From Utricularia gibba (Eukaryota > Streptophyta > Magnoliopsida > Lamiales > Lentibulariaceae), in NCBI GenBank assembly GCA_002189035.1, contig NEEC01000021.1:1426001-1490000 (forward strand): a DNA stretch of 64,000 bases. The letters are read 5' to 3'. The position numbers and the translations under genes were made by a program. The notes under the pieces were generated by a model. That model had not been told where the DNA came from and ran no database searches. It was given only the letters and a program-made list of their open reading frames with translations. Below, piece after piece: positions 11,641-24,644 of this stretch; the stretch's first letter is position 1, and every line of letters begins with the position of its first letter.

Positions 11641-13257
11641 TTCCTCAATTTCAATTCCACGATCAGCAAAGCATATTCTTTTCTTACAATAAAGAAAATC
11701 AGAAACCCAAAACCCAAACTTTCCTCACGTCCTAACAAAAAAAAAAAAAAAACCACTGCAGAAAGCCATCTAACACAGGAACTCCTACAAAATCGAATAG
11801 AAAAGTGCGAAACCCTCCCCCTAAAGCTCAGCAAAAACACAGAATTTCCAACCGCAACTAAATAACAAGACTTACATCAAATTCCCGATACGAAATCCGA
11901 CGACCTCCTCCATTCTTATCCCTAAACCAGGAACCACAAGCAAAACCCTGGAGTCGAAAAGCACAGCAATCGAAGCTTGTTGTGCCTGCTGTTTCTTTTT
12001 TCCGCACTGGTCGAGTGAAAGTGTCCTGGTCGCAGAGGAGACGAGAGGAGCGGTTTCGAAACTGAACCGAGAGATAAATGATGGCGTAATGCACACAACA
12101 TTTAAATGCAAATGCAAGATTACATGTAAATGTAAAGGCAACTTAAATGCGTTTGAAATGCACGGGAAATGAGTGGATTTTTGTCACAGAAGGCGGGTCC
12201 CACAGATGGTAATGTCTGTGTGTGTACTTTCAGCCTTCTTTCTTACACCCATTCTTGTCAATGGGGACAACCACTTTTTTCGGTGCTCTTCGTGTCACAA
12301 TTTTCAATATTTTAATATTTTCTTTTCTTCTTTTTAAAAAGATTACTTAATTAGTCAACTCAACTATTCTTCCTTGCAGACTAATTAACTCCATTTTTTA
12401 TTTTAATTAAATATTCCTTTTTACTACATTTAATTCCATAGAAAAGAAGGGAACAAGTTATTATTTAGTTTTCATAAAGATTATGTGTTGAACTAATCCG
12501 TGTTACGAATTACGTAAAATATAATTAATTTCAGATTTTACGAATAGAATTAATTTTTATATACTATTTGGTTGACAAGAGTAAAGAATTTTAATTCACT
12601 TAAGTTTAAATAAAAAGATTATTTTTTTATATAGTAATTAATTAAATATTAAAAAAATAATTCAAGAATTATATACGATAGAATGTATAATATTTATTTT
12701 AAATTTTATTAATCTTGTTAATTAAATAATATTTTATATTATAAAAACATTTTAGGGAATGTGACCTAGGAATAAGTCATGTTTTTTATCTTCATTTTTT
12801 TCATTGTTCCTATGATATTCATAACATATGATTATACAAATTACGATATATCAATACGAACTATCAACACTTGTAATCATACGAAAACTTCATAATTTAC
12901 ATCTGCGTCGTATCGACGTAGAGGATGGGAATTTCAATTTTGTATGTATTGACTATAAGATGACAATTACGTACTACCTCATTTAAATAAAAGTAACTAA
13001 AATTGAATATAAAACGTTTTTCAAACATATATATTATTATATAATATAATAATTAATTGAGGAAAGTAAACTTTTTTTTTCGAAGAGGTTACCGAATCGC
13101 ACCTTCTCCTCCTCACGCTCATGTAAACATGTGTGGGTGTAGGAATGGATTTTGATCGCGTGTGTATTTATGCTGATTTTGATCCATTCAAATCCTGATT
13201 GTAGAGAGGTTGATCTCATGTACTTGCTGTCGGATCTCAATTTTATGCAGCAACACC
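11641..13257. other. CCCH-gene 5' leader and AT-rich spacer to the ERI1-like gene
   Basis: From 11641 to about 12100 the minus strand reads as the 5' UTR/first-intron zone of the CCCH gene. From about 12300 to 13030 the sequence is strongly AT-rich. The stretch 13080-13257 is probably the ERI1-like 5' UTR. The two genes are divergent. No further coding sequence is recognised. Confidence 0.45.
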
Positions 13258-15493
13258 ATGATTGCGTTAGGGCATGAAGGTATCATCTCTTTCAGATGCG
13301 TTTACCCTCTTCTGTGTTTAGTCGTATGCGATTTTGATTAGATTGCTGGGATGCTTCTGGATCTAAGGGGAAGAGTATGTATTGCGCGAAAAGTTACCAT
13401 TTTTAAATCTTCATAAATCCTTGATTGTGCCTGCATATATTTTGGTATTGTGTTGGGCAGTTTTGGGACTGGTACTAACACGGCACTCGTTGTGGTATTT
13501 AAATTAACGATTTTGGAAGGCATGGCTGCTTTATCTGAATTGCTCGGAAGGGGGATGTGTTTGTTTCCCTCAAGATTAACACTAGAAAACGAGCCATTGT
13601 TGTTGCTGATGACTTGAGGATAAAAGTTGTGAAATTTGATATTCTGTGTCGATATCTGCTACCTCTGTTAGTGATATTGGATTAGGTACTTGCTGCCTGT
13701 GCATTATTTCCAGGAGTAATTGTTATCAAGCCTAGGGTTTAAACATGCTTTATGTTTTGTTTGCCCACATATGCAGATGCTGCAAAGAGGGATAATAGTT
13801 ATCATGAGTCATCTGCTAAATGCTTTTCGAGTCCAAGTAAGGGGTATGCGTCCTCCCCACCACCTAATGATTCTGGCGGGGTAGCCATTTTGGAGATCCA
13901 AGATGGAGCTGGAGATCAGTCTCAAGTAGTTGGTAATAAGAATGATCCAGGGTTGTCAAGGAATGGGCATATGGAGAATTCTGAAGAATGTAGGCAACAA
14001 CCCATCTATAAGCATAACTATGCCTCATGGCCTGTGAATCCCGACTCAAATGCTGTTCCAGTGTACCAAATAAATATCTTTCAGGGCCAATTTCATCCCA
14101 TCGCAGTCAACTACAGGTACCAGTATGCCCCAGTAAACAGTTTTCATCACAATCTACAGGCTTCTCAGTTACAGGATTTCCAGTATTTTGTCGTGATTGA
14201 TTTCGAGGCCACCTGTGACAAAGGGAAAATTCCTCATCCCCAAGAGATAATTGAGTTCCCATCTGTATTAGTGAGCAGCATTACTGGTCAACTGGAAGCT
14301 TGTTTTCAAACATATGTTCGACCAACATGCAACCAAGTTCTCACCGACTTCTGCAAGGATCTAACAGGCATACAACAAATTCAGGTATACCTAGGCTAGC
14401 ATTCATAGCATGACCAATCGGATTTACCTCCTATGCTGGCGCTAGTATTCATTGCATGAGCCTGATTTACACTTGCGCTTAATTGTTATCTCCCTGAAGG
14501 ATGTCCAAGGAATGCCTTCTCAACTTCTCATTATCCTTTTAAAATAGTTTTACTTAAGTAGATTTGCAACCCATCCACGGCCCTTAACTGTTCATGTTGT
14601 GCACAAACATTTTCTTTGTCGATTGCTTGTGAAAACAGATGATTGGCACCTAAAGCTCTCGCGCTAAAAACATGGACTGCTGTTATTTTTGCCACATTTG
14701 TCTACCTAAATGTGACTATTTCTCTAGGTGGACAGGGGAGTTACATTAGGTGAGGCTCTTCTTAGGCACGACAAGTGGCTTGAAAAAAAGGGAATAAAGC
14801 ATACAAACTTTGCTGTTGTCACTTGGTCTGACTGGGATTGCCGTGTGATGTTGGAATCTGAATGTCGTTACAAAAAGATAAGAAAGCCACCTTACTTCAA
14901 TCGGTAGCTCACGCTCTCTTTCCTTATGCCTTTGTTGGTCTCGTTTAAGCTTTCGTGTGACAAAATATGTGTTAAACCTCTCATTTTCAGAATCGAATTT
15001 GATAGTTTGATTTGCTTCGGCTAGATGGATCAACTTGAGGGTCCCCTTCCATGAGGTCTTCGGTGGAGCCAAATGCAACTTGAAAGAGGCAGTCGAGACA
15101 GCCGGCCTTTCTTGGCAAGGGCGTGCACACTGTGGTCTGGATGATGCCAAAAACACTGCCCGCCTACTGGCCTTGATCATGCGCAGAGGCTTCAAGTTCT
15201 CTATCACCAACTCCCTCCATTGTCTGGCCGGCGAAGGTTCTCCCTCATGGAGGCCACCCGAGGACATCAAACCTCATCCTACTTCACACCAGACACCTCA
15301 CAACCTGTGGGAGATGCAACCTCTGCACCCGCAAGCTCATCGCTATTGCTACTGCGGGGTGACTAGCCGCAAGGGAGTCATCCAAAAGCCAGGCCCCAAA
15401 CAAGGTAGCCCCTTTTTCGGCTGCGGAAACTGGAATGCCGCCAGGGGTGCAAGATGCCAATACTTCGAGTGGGCATCTCCATTGCCGCACTGA
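13258..15493 (+). CDS. ERI1-like DEDDh 3'-5' exonuclease with C-terminal GRF zinc finger
   Basis: Predicted exoribonuclease of the ERI1/3'hExo group, which trims structured or small RNAs. Exons: 13258-13279, 13777-14384, 14728-14903, 15025-15493; phases close without error and give 424 residues. The first coding exon is only 22 nt (MIALGHE plus one base). It was chosen because it splices in frame at 13777 and gives an ATG the second exon lacks. Catalytic residues of the DEDDh exonuclease are visible: VIDFEATC (first D and E), VTWSDWDCRVML (second D), and AHCGLDDAKNTARL (H and last D). The C-terminal zinc finger reads YCYCGVTSRKG then SPFFGCGNW and CQYFEWA, the GRF pattern seen in ERI1 exoribonuclease 2-type proteins. 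The N-terminal ~140 residues are low complexity. Confidence 0.85.
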
Positions 15494-16348
15494 GATTCTG
15501 AAGCACCGCTTCACCATCCTGGTTCTTGGCAGCAGATGTAAGTGAAGTACTGCTACGAAGCTGGTATTTGGTTTGTTTGTGTATGTGTACATAGTATGGT
15601 TGCTATCTACTGCTTATTGCCATGCTGTGTGGAAGAAGAGCTTCCTACCTCCACTCTGAACTCAGTCTCTTCTCTTATTTAATAATGAATCCTTTCCTTA
15701 GATGAATTAGAAATTTGATCGTATATCAGATATTGTGTAAAAAAAATGATCATTTATAGTGTAAATTATTTCATTTAATATGTGATAAATAGTGTAATTT
15801 TTTCTAAATGACCCCCTTCTTTTCTTTGAGACCATCTTTATTCGTTTTTAAAAATGTTGACATGGTATTTTAGAAAATTAAATTATTAGATTTTTTTTAT
15901 TAAATTTCTGTTACGTTTGTATTCATTATCAGAAATTGTAATATTAAAATAAGTATTTTAAATTATATTTTAAATGATTTTTGAAAAGAAATTTTGTTTC
16001 TCATTTTCATTTTAGAAAAAAATGAAAAACAATATTATTCATTTCCGAAATATTTAACTCATTTTCGGAAATGACACATCAACATTTCCGTAAACGATTA
16101 AAAATGATATGATAGACATGTTACATACAATATTGTATTTTTGTTTTCAATATATTATTATTTAAAAATTAAAACTGTCTATAATAAAACGATAATATAT
16201 ATTGTTAAAAAAGGGAAATGATTTGGTGTCAGAGGGTTTTTATTGTTTGTGACAGCCAACGGCTGATAATAAATACTTAGTAATGATTATTATTCCGTAT
16301 CAACAACAGCCGACGATTAATATCGTCGTGTGCAGTTTGTTCCTCTCC
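15494..16348. other. AT-rich spacer
   Basis: After the ERI1-like 3' UTR (to about 15690) the sequence is AT-rich with no coding potential. The last 100 bp are probably the B3 gene promoter and leader. Confidence 0.45.
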
Positions 16349-16812
16349 ATGGCGAAGAAGAAAGGTATCCGGCGCCGCACCGCCGTCGATTCAGCGGCGG
16401 AGTTGTTCAAAATCTTCATCCCTGAGTTTGCTTCCCATCGCCTCGTACGTTTTTCTTGTTTTCGTATTTGTGTATTTGTTTTTTGTGATGAATGATCTGA
16501 GTGGAATGGCAGCTGATACCCCCATCCTATGCCAAGAGGTTCAAGAGGACATTCAGCGAGAAAGTGATCCTGAAGGATGCGTACGGCAAGGTATGGCAAG
16601 TGAGCGTTGAGCGAACCCCAAAGGGCATTTTCCTGTGCGACGGATGGCCCAAGTTCATCGACGATCACAGCATCAAGATCGGGGAGTTTCTGGTGTTCGC
16701 CTACGCCGGATCCTTCACCTTCTCCGTCAAGATATTCGGCGTCGACGGATGCAAGAGGATGGATTTCGATCACGCCGGGGAAGCTGCTGGCAAGGTGATC
16801 AAATGTGACTGA
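16349..16812 (+). CDS. small single-domain B3 DNA-binding protein (REM type)
   Basis: Plant B3-superfamily protein, presumed nuclear DNA-binding. Exons 16349-16444 and 16513-16812 join in phase and give 131 residues. It is a single B3 fold: FKIFIPEFASH at the first strand, LIPPSYAKRF, then LKDAYGKVWQVSV, IFLCDGWPKFIDDHSIKIGE and LVFAYAGSFTFSVKIFG, the typical order (F-K-x-I/L, L-I-P, W-x-V, G-W-x-x-F, G-D/E-x-L-V-F). It lacks any second B3, ARF or AP2 domain, which points to the reproductive meristem (REM) group. The start is preceded by a short basic stretch (MAKKKGIRRR) that could be a nuclear signal. Target sites cannot be read from sequence. Confidence 0.85.
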
Positions 16813-18290
16813 GTAGCTGCTCTGTGGCGGTTACCTTTTGGAATCCTGAATCCCCCCTCTGTAGATTAGTGCAACTTTTGATCCTCCTGGTAGTGTGCTT
16901 GGGAGTTGAACTAAGTGATTGTGGTGCAGAGCTTCTAGGGGTTTTTCCGGTGTGGTGGTAGCCGGAGATGAACGAATGGCAGTTGAGCTCACTGTAGAAA
17001 GCATATTTGGGGGAAAACGAGGGACAGGGGAGAGCTTTAGAACAGCAATATGCAGGGGCAGTGAATGAACGGGAAAGAAGAAAATCCACAGAAAACAGAG
17101 GACTATCAAGAAGCCAGTACACAACACCTACGAGAATCAACTTTCTCCACAGATTGGTTCAAGGAAACAAGGTTCTAGAAGCACCTGATAGCCATGCATC
17201 GTCCATGCAATGGCGAAGTGCGCAGTGCCAGCCACTCCATGTTCCTATCTACCCAGAGCACGGCCCTTAAACTGTACAGAAGGAAGTTACCATAAGCAAG
17301 GCATTCGGTAGAAAAAATAAAGGAAAACTGACAAAGAGCAGCCATGGTAACGGGAGAAGCAATCCATGAAAGATAGAGCACGGATAACAGTCAAAATAAT
17401 GTGAATTTTGCAGGTGGAGGGAAGGTTGTGGCAATCAAAAGTGGGCGTGGAGCCCCACTGAACATCCGAAACTTCATCTGATAAGGAACAATAAGTGGGA
17501 AAGTGAAGGGACAACGTAGTAGTGTACAGAGAACTAGAATTATTGCACTTCCCAAGTGGTCCAAAAGGAAACATTATCTTGGTCTACAAGTCGGCAGACG
17601 CACTCAGGGAGGAGGGCAAGCAAACTAATGTGGAGAGCCTAATCTATCCACCCTTGCCATGTCTACTCCTTTCAGGAAAAGGAACTTTGAAGCAGCGAGG
17701 CCTCAAACAGGGTACCATCAGATAGATGGCGGATATCCGAGGTACCCCTATTGCCATATTGTAAGATCATAAGAGCAAAATCAGAGTAGCCATGATGAAA
17801 AGTCCCACTACCCATGTAGGTTATTTCATCAATTTGATGACCCCCTCAAGATGCCTCCATTGACTTCTTGCTTTGCTATTAATTTTAGCACTAAAACCAT
17901 AATGTCAATGATCCCTTTTCCACTGTGCTGTCAATAACTACACGGTAGATCCAAAACATAAGGTGTGCGACAGTCTTTGTATGTATTAAAAAGCCAGAAG
18001 TTTGGAGTGAACCCAAATTCTACGACAAAAGTCCCCAGATTCATCACAAAATATCAGTAACTTCACCTCCACATTCATTGGAAAATAAATTTGACAACCT
18101 TAAGATGAGAAACACTGGAGCCCTAGTGGCATCAGGATAAACCAGAAAACAGAACTGTATCATCGACGAACGAATGAAAGCATCGATCCAAAAGCCACAG
18201 AAAACTCCAATAATTGAAAAACATGTAGGTTAAATTAGAAACTTGAACTGAAAGAGGGTTGAAGGGAAAAGGGGCGCACCTGAATCAGCC
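16813..18290. other. 3' regions between the B3 gene and NF-YC
   Basis: The B3 (+) and NF-YC (-) genes converge here over 1.5 kb. Just past the NF-YC stop, minus-strand CAG/GTGCGC at about 18280 looks like a splice donor. NF-YC may therefore have a 3' UTR intron and a further untranslated exon in this interval. No protein-coding gene is recognised. Confidence 0.4.
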
Positions 18291-18992
18291 CTAACCGTCA
18301 AGATCCTGCCCACTGCTTGCCCCACCGCCGCTTGCATACGAGCCATCCTCCGCCGGGTTCTGCCATACGGATTGCCACGCTTGTGATGGCGCCGGTTGCC
18401 CAGCCTGAACGTACATACTCGGATCCATCCCAGGTACAGCAGGTCGACCCATCATGGGTTGACCCATTGGGGGGTAATAGTAGGGAACACCTGTAACCCC
18501 GGCCGCAACGCTGGGAGGAGCAACAATGGCGCCCAAAGCCGCCGCATCGTCCTTGATCGCATCCCGAGGTACGATATCCACAAGAAAATCGAATATATCC
18601 GTGCGTGTGATCGCGGCAGCAATATCGTCTTTCTGGAGCGTCCGCCGCTTGTTCTCCTCGGCGTGGAGCCAGGACCGAATCGTCAGCTCAAGAATGAATA
18701 ATTCGCACGCTTTCGCGAAAAGAATAGGGGCCTCCGCCGATATCATCCGCACATCCTCATCGGCTTTCATTATCTTCTTGATCCTAGCCAATGGGAGTTG
18801 GTGATTCTTGAAATCGTTCACCTGCTCGATCTCCTGACGCTGGTATGCCCAGAACATCTGGAGCTGTTCCTGCTGCTGATGCAAGAGATGTTGGTACGGC
18901 GGCTGCGGGTACGCCGCTCCCTGCGGTGGGTACGACGCAGCGGCAGCGGCAGCGGCTGCGGCGGCGGCGCTTTGCTGCTGATTGTTTTCCAT
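18291..18992 (-). CDS. NF-YC: nuclear factor Y subunit C
   Basis: Histone-fold subunit of the CCAAT-binding NF-Y complex. It pairs with NF-YB, and the dimer binds NF-YA or, in plants, CONSTANS-type proteins. Single exon, 233 residues. It has a Gln/Ala-rich N-terminus with an 11-Ala run, then the conserved core: [60 protein letters not shown] and [20 protein letters not shown]. The C-terminus is Pro/Gly/Met-rich. The core is complete with no substitutions at the usual positions, placing it with the NF-YC1/3/4/9 group. It is divergent from the DEK gene, with 654 bp between start codons. A donor-like site lies right after the stop. Confidence 0.95.
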   Translation of the reverse strand: MENNQQQSAAAAAAAAAAASYPPQGAAYPQPPYQHLLHQQQEQLQMFWAYQRQEIEQVNDFKNHQLPLARIKKIMKADEDVRMISAEAPILFAKACELFILELTIRSWLHAEENKRRTLQKDDIAAAITRTDIFDFLVDIVPRDAIKDDAAALGAIVAPPSVAAGVTGVPYYYPPMGQPMMGRPAVPGMDPSMYVQAGQPAPSQAWQSVWQNPAEDGSYASGGGASSGQDLDG

Positions 18993-19646
18993 TGGCGGAG
19001 CGGCGGACAGAATCCGAAGAAAGCGAAGTCGTCTTGGGAAGTTGGGCGCAATTGTGCGTGCTTATTGGAAATGAATGTGGACGGCTCGAAGCAAACAACA
19101 TGGCAATAGCAAACCAACGTACACCTTTTCCTCCGTCGAGTACAAGTAGGTACAGCATTAACGACGGGAGTGGCACGAGCATTTCTGGTTAGATCTGCGC
19201 GGGCGTAATCCAGTGTGACGCACCCCAGGCTGCCACCCGTAGTCTCAAAAGGGCCCTTACTCGTGGGCCACTTGTATACAAATTCAACATGCGGCCCGAT
19301 ATTTCTGTTTATTTGCAAAAAGGTCGCCAATTTTCAAAATTTACAAGAGTGGACATCGCGCTATGTGGGCCCACTTCCAAACTCTGGGCCTTGGGCCCAC
19401 AAATGGCGTGGGACCAGTAAAATGCACGAGGCAGTTTGGGGATGGAATTTGGGCGAAAATTTTCAAAATTATGAAGTGCGGTTGAAAATTTGCCCTAGTT
19501 TCCCTCCATGTCTCAATTTTGCTCATTTCTGAATCCAAATTCATAGTAATTCGCCGCCTGTGGACTCACTTGGCGCCCCCAAAGAGTTCTCTTTTCTAGC
19601 CGTGTTGTGAATTTTCGAGGAGTTGTGTGTTTTCTGGGAAATTGCT
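18993..19646. promoter_or_regulatory. divergent NF-YC / DEK intergenic region
   Basis: These 654 bp separate two start codons pointing away from each other, so the promoters and 5' UTRs of both genes must lie here. No confident TATA boxes were located. Shared regulation is possible but not shown by the sequence. Confidence 0.5.
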
Positions 19647-22600
19647 ATGGAGGAAACCGATAAGAAGCCAGATGAGGAGAACGTATCTCGAGACGAGGAA
19701 AAGGGGAGGGTTTGGAAATGGAGGGGGTAGAAGTACATGATAATCAGGAGGACGACGAAGGGGAGCAGGAAGCTGATACGGAACAGCTAGATAAGGAGAA
19801 AGCAGAGAAAAATAATGCCGGTGAACATGAGGATGTGAAGGAGCGAAAAGATGACGAAGCAGTTGGAGAAGGATGTGAGGAGGAGGAAGAAGCTGAGGGT
19901 GGGAACGTGCAGCATGGCGACGATGAGGAGAAGCATACTGAGGATGAAAAGACTCCAGTGATAAGTGGAAAGAAGAGATCAAGGAAGCGGCGACAAGGCC
20001 AGACAGAACAGTTGCAGTCACCTGGGCGTGGAAGTGATAGACCATCTAGGGAGAGGAAGACGGTGGAAAGATATATAGTGCCTGAGACTGCACGCATTCC
20101 TTATGGCAAGCCTGTGTCGATTGAAAAGGTTCAATTTCAAATATTGCCATCGTTTTATCCGTGATTATCCTTCCTCTTTTTCAATTAAGAGCTAGTAATT
20201 TGCTCCCGGCTAGTCTTGCCTTTGGAAATGTCAAAAACAATATATATGAGTTTTTTCCGCCTACTTTTGATTTTCATAAAAAGGACAGCTGGTATATTCG
20301 TTCTCAGAGAAAACATGAAATTTTCTGCTGCCATTTGGATGGCCTCATTTTGATTAGCCATCCATGTATGCTCCCTTTATTCCTGCATGTGCTAAAGATG
20401 TCAAGCTTTATGCTTGTTCTCAATATGTGTCTCCTCTGATATTATATGCTCTTTTCAACAGGGTCGAGGCACTCGGCTTAAAGACATTCCAAATGGTAAA
20501 GTCCTTCTGTGTTTAAAATGATACATGTGCATATTTTGTTTGATTTCTATGACAAGAAGTAGCGTATATGGAATCATTTTGTTGTTGATTCTGACAGTCA
20601 TTTTCCAGAGTGTTTATTGACAAAAGGTGCTGTGTTTTTGGGTTTTTGTTTTTATTGTTGTAGTCGCATTCAAATTGTCCAAGAGAAAGGCTGATGAGAA
20701 CCTCCAGCTTCTTCATACGATACTGTTTGGAAAGAAAGCTAAGGTTTCTGCTATTTATTAAAACATTTATGGAGTTAGTTTCTTTATGGATACTATGGGC
20801 TCTCATATTCTTTTTCTGTTTAGGTACATTCAATGAAGAAAAACCTGGGTTTATTCTCTGGTTTTGTGTGGACAGAAAGTGAGGTAAGTGATTATCTCTT
20901 TCTCCTCACACCTTTATGGATTTTCCCTAGGCAGTTTCATATGTATAGCTATTACGATCATGTCTTAGGATACGTGTAAATGGATTTTTGAAAATGTCTA
21001 GCTGGAATGCGTTGCCTGTATTAATTGTTGAATACCATCGGACCCATGTCATAGTGTTTCCCAAAATCCGTCTATCCAGTTGGTTCCAGAGGAAATTTCT
21101 CTTCATAATTCCCAGCTGTTGATACAGAAGGAGAAGCAGAGATCAAAAATCAAGGAGAAGTTGGATAAATGCACCAAGGAAAAGTTGTTAGATTTTTGTG
21201 ATGTCCTAAATATACCATGTAACAAAGCTACGATAAGGAAGGTAGTTTATCTCTTCAATGTATTTCTTGGTGAAAGTGTTTGGTGCAACCTTTTCAACTT
21301 TGTTTTTATTTCTCAGGAAGAACTTTCTGCTAAGTTATTGCAGTTCTTGGAATCACCGCATGCTACAACAGAGACTTTGCTAGCTGAAAAGGAAAAGGTA
21401 TTTTAGCACTCACTTTCATTGTTGCATCATATAAAAGTGATATTCTTTTGTATTTTTTGATTACGTGAAGGGTAAAAAACAGAAGGTCAAGGGCGTAGCT
21501 AGCAAAAGTTCCGATGGCATCTCTGTCAGAGTAAGTGTTTCAATGCTGTTTTTCAGTTGAAGCATATATGATTCATCGATTGATCAGGATTTCTGTGTTG
21601 GTATTATGCTCATAATTTTCATGTGATGTTATTCCGGAAACGGATGTTTCTATTTTGGATAGAGATTAGACGTGCACTCATGATAAAACTATTGTCCTGG
21701 CGATGACTTCTTTGGCCACTCTTACAATTCGCCCTCTTCCATTAATGCTTTGGCTTTATATCATGGTTATATTTTTATGGCTTCTATCCAAACCTGCAGA
21801 AACGAAAGTTGGGCGCTGAATCTTCTAAGCATTCATCTGAGGATGATGATAAAAGCGAGTCCTTGCAAAGTGAGGATGAACAAAATGATGAGGAAGTACA
21901 TGCAACCGAAAGCGATGTGGAGGGAAGTGAGGAAAATAGAGATAAGGAAGAGAATGATAAGGAGGAGAAGAAAAAGGATCTTGACGCAAAGACACCCAAG
22001 GATAGTAAAAAGAAGACAAATGCTGCTGTGAAGTCCAAGCCTACTCCTAAAGAAAGCAGTTCTAAAGCATCCAAGTTTTCTGTTAAAGCTGTTGAAAAGT
22101 CAGCTGGTTCATCATCAAAGAAAGCCACTGCCGGAGCTGAATCAAAGGGCAAATCGCAGGTGCCTCAGGCAAAGAAACAGAAAGTCAAGGAGGAAACAAA
22201 TTCAGGTTCAAAGACTGTTTCCAAGAAGAAAGACAACTCTGCAGCAAAAAAGGACAAAGGTAGTACACTTGCATATACTGCTGTAGCCATGCTTAAAACT
22301 CGATGATACTGTTCTTGTGACAATAATCATGCTTCCGGATTCCACAGGGGATACTCAGAAAAGCAAAAAGGCCAAAAAAGAGCCTACAAGGAGTGAGCTG
22401 AGTGCCGAAGTAGTGAATATACTTAAGAAAGTCGACTTCAACACTGTAAGTTTTTAGCATATATTTTCTGTTCTCACCACGGCATCGCCTGCCTAAAATA
22501 ACCATAAGTTACAAAATGCAGGCTACACTCTCGGACATCCTACGACAGCTAGGTATGCATTCAATGTCCAAAGTATCAAATACAATCAAATGCTAATCTC

Positions 22601-22786
22601 TTCGAGTTTTTGCTCTACCCAGGAGACCACTTCAGCCTAGATCTCATGGACAGGAAAAAAGAAATCAAAGAAATAATTACAGAAGTAATACAAAACATGT
22701 CTGATGATGAGGAGGAAGATGAAGAGGATGAAGAAGATGACAAGGCCGAGGAGACAAGCGACCGGCCATCCAAAGATGGTGAATGA
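19647..22786 (+). CDS. DEK: DEK domain-containing chromatin-associated protein, probable frameshift in exon 1
   Basis: DEK-family architectural chromatin protein that binds DNA and histones. Exons: 19647-20128, 20462-20495, 20664-20743, 20824-20883, 21080-21241, 21317-21397, 21471-21530, 21800-22259, 22348-22445, 22522-22552, 22623-22786. The protein has an acidic N-terminus, KKRSRKRR and RPSRERKTVERY segments, and the SAP-like conserved core VAFKLSKRKADENLQLLHTI, KKNLGLFSGFVW and FCDVLNIPCNKA. A Lys/Ser/Glu-rich linker follows, then the C-terminal DEK_C domain (SELSAEVVNILKKVDFNT, LSDILRQLGDHFSLDL) and an acidic tail. From the ATG at 19647 the frame breaks at the GGGG run 19703-19706. One extra G gives EEKGEGLEMEGVEVHD, as acidic as its surroundings, and about 570 residues. 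Starting at 19718 avoids the break but loses about 24 residues. Confidence 0.88.
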
Positions 22787-24644
22787 TGAATCCAACAGCA
22801 GGGGGGTTGCTGCATCTTAAACCCACCATTTCATCCCTAGATTTAGTGTGATTTCACCACTCTTGTAGCTGTCTAGTTAGCTGTTTGGTTCTCTTGATGA
22901 AGGAGGTATATCTGTACCCTGCTTACTTACCTTTCACATGTCATGTAATAAGAAGTACCGGTACTCTCTCTACAGATACTTTCAAGCTGCGGGAGGTTCA
23001 GTTTGTAGTGTATGAGGGATTATTTTGCATTTTATTCATATTCTAGGACTTTTTCTTTTCTAAATAATTCATTTTTTATGCAAATAGATGTTAGTTTCAT
23101 TATAAAAAAACGTACTTTTAAGTATATTTTACTTTTCAAAAAATAAAAATAATTTTATTATAAAACAATATTCATTGTAATAATAATTTTCTTTAAAATA
23201 TTTTTAAAATTATACTATACAAATTATTTTTGAAAAAGTAATAAATAATTTACTTTTACTTCTTATTTTTAATTTTCTAAAATAGTTTTCAAAAAGTAAA
23301 AATAATTTTCAAAAATTTTCCAAAACACTAATTTAACGTTCTAGAATTGATTTTTGAGAATCAAATCATATTTGGATTACAATGAAATAGGGGAGGGGCA
23401 AGGTTACATTCAAGGAGGGTTGTGATCACTTTCACTCAACTGCGCCATTGATGAGGAAGCTTTTCCACCTCCTTTGTAGCAATTCAATGGAGGATGTGTC
23501 ATGTGTGCCATGGGGTTCACATCATCGCTGCTCCCCATCCCATTCACTTGACGCAATTCCTCTTAAAAATTTCATAAGGATCCAAACCTCATTCCGATCG
23601 AACGCCCGCCACGTCGTGGAGACACACCCGTTGTACTCACCCAATAGATGAGGCCACACACAACGTGAGTCTCATCCTCCTGCCGACCATTTTCATGGAC
23701 CGATAGAATCATTTAGAAAAGTGATTATTATATGAAATGATCAATTTCGACATTAATTTTTAATCTTCATATGTGTGGAAGGAATCAAGGATGATGAATT
23801 TTGTTACTAGTCATGATAATGACGAGCAATGTGCATGGGTTTCTTATCTTTTTCTTCTTGTTGATGTTGGATTTTTTGTTATTGAAGTAGAAGTTTAATT
23901 GCTAGGGATTGTTTAATTGCATAATATTGTTTATTTTGAGTACTTAACTTTCACGATTTTATATTTTATTTATCTTTGATCTATTTTTCCAAAAGTTAAT
24001 ATCGAATGTGCACTATAATCAATTACATACTTGTATTTGGGTATGATATCAAATGTAATAACACACATCTATTTTGCACAATATTATTTGTTTTAAACAT
24101 CGAACCTTCATGATTTTACGTTTTTATTATCTATATCTTGTCCTCTTACAATACTACTCATTACATTACTTTAGGTCAAACACGTTCAATTTTGAATTTC
24201 TATCAAAGGGCTTCTACTGTGTTGGGGAAAAGGTCTCATGAAATATTTGTATGATCAATTCTACTTAATTTCATTTTTTACTTTATCCATAATCAATATG
24301 AGATTCGTTTAACATATTTATGTTATCCAATCACAAGGACTAATCAGTAGTTTAGTAGTAGTTGAGACAAATAAAGGAATCATGTGCACGTATATTTTTA
24401 TTTAATTATCATAAATTGGGTTTCTGAAATTGAGTCTCATGCAAATATCCATCGGAAAAATTTAGGTTACTACTTTTATATATATATATAGTTTTTTTTT
24501 TTTTTTTGCGCTCATTAAACTCCGATCGCCGGTTTTTTTGTCTTCTCCGCGTAGGGTGGAGCCCTGCAACCAGAACGCTATTAAAGCAATCAACTGTAAG
24601 AAGCCGCTACCAAGTTTTTAGTTACTCGCGGTCCATCGTAATCA
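22787..24644. other. spacer between DEK and the BAHD-like gene
   Basis: The DEK 3' UTR runs to about 23000. An AT-rich block follows (23050-23330) whose end, TTTTCCAAAACACT near 23331, matches the terminus of the MITE-like element at 38037-38266. The rest, including an AT dinucleotide run near 24480, has no recognisable gene. Confidence 0.45.

Noticed and set aside
19596-20097. Minus-strand Ser/His-rich open frames opposite DEK exon 1
   Set aside because: Shadow of the acidic Glu/Lys codons on the plus strand; no conserved features.
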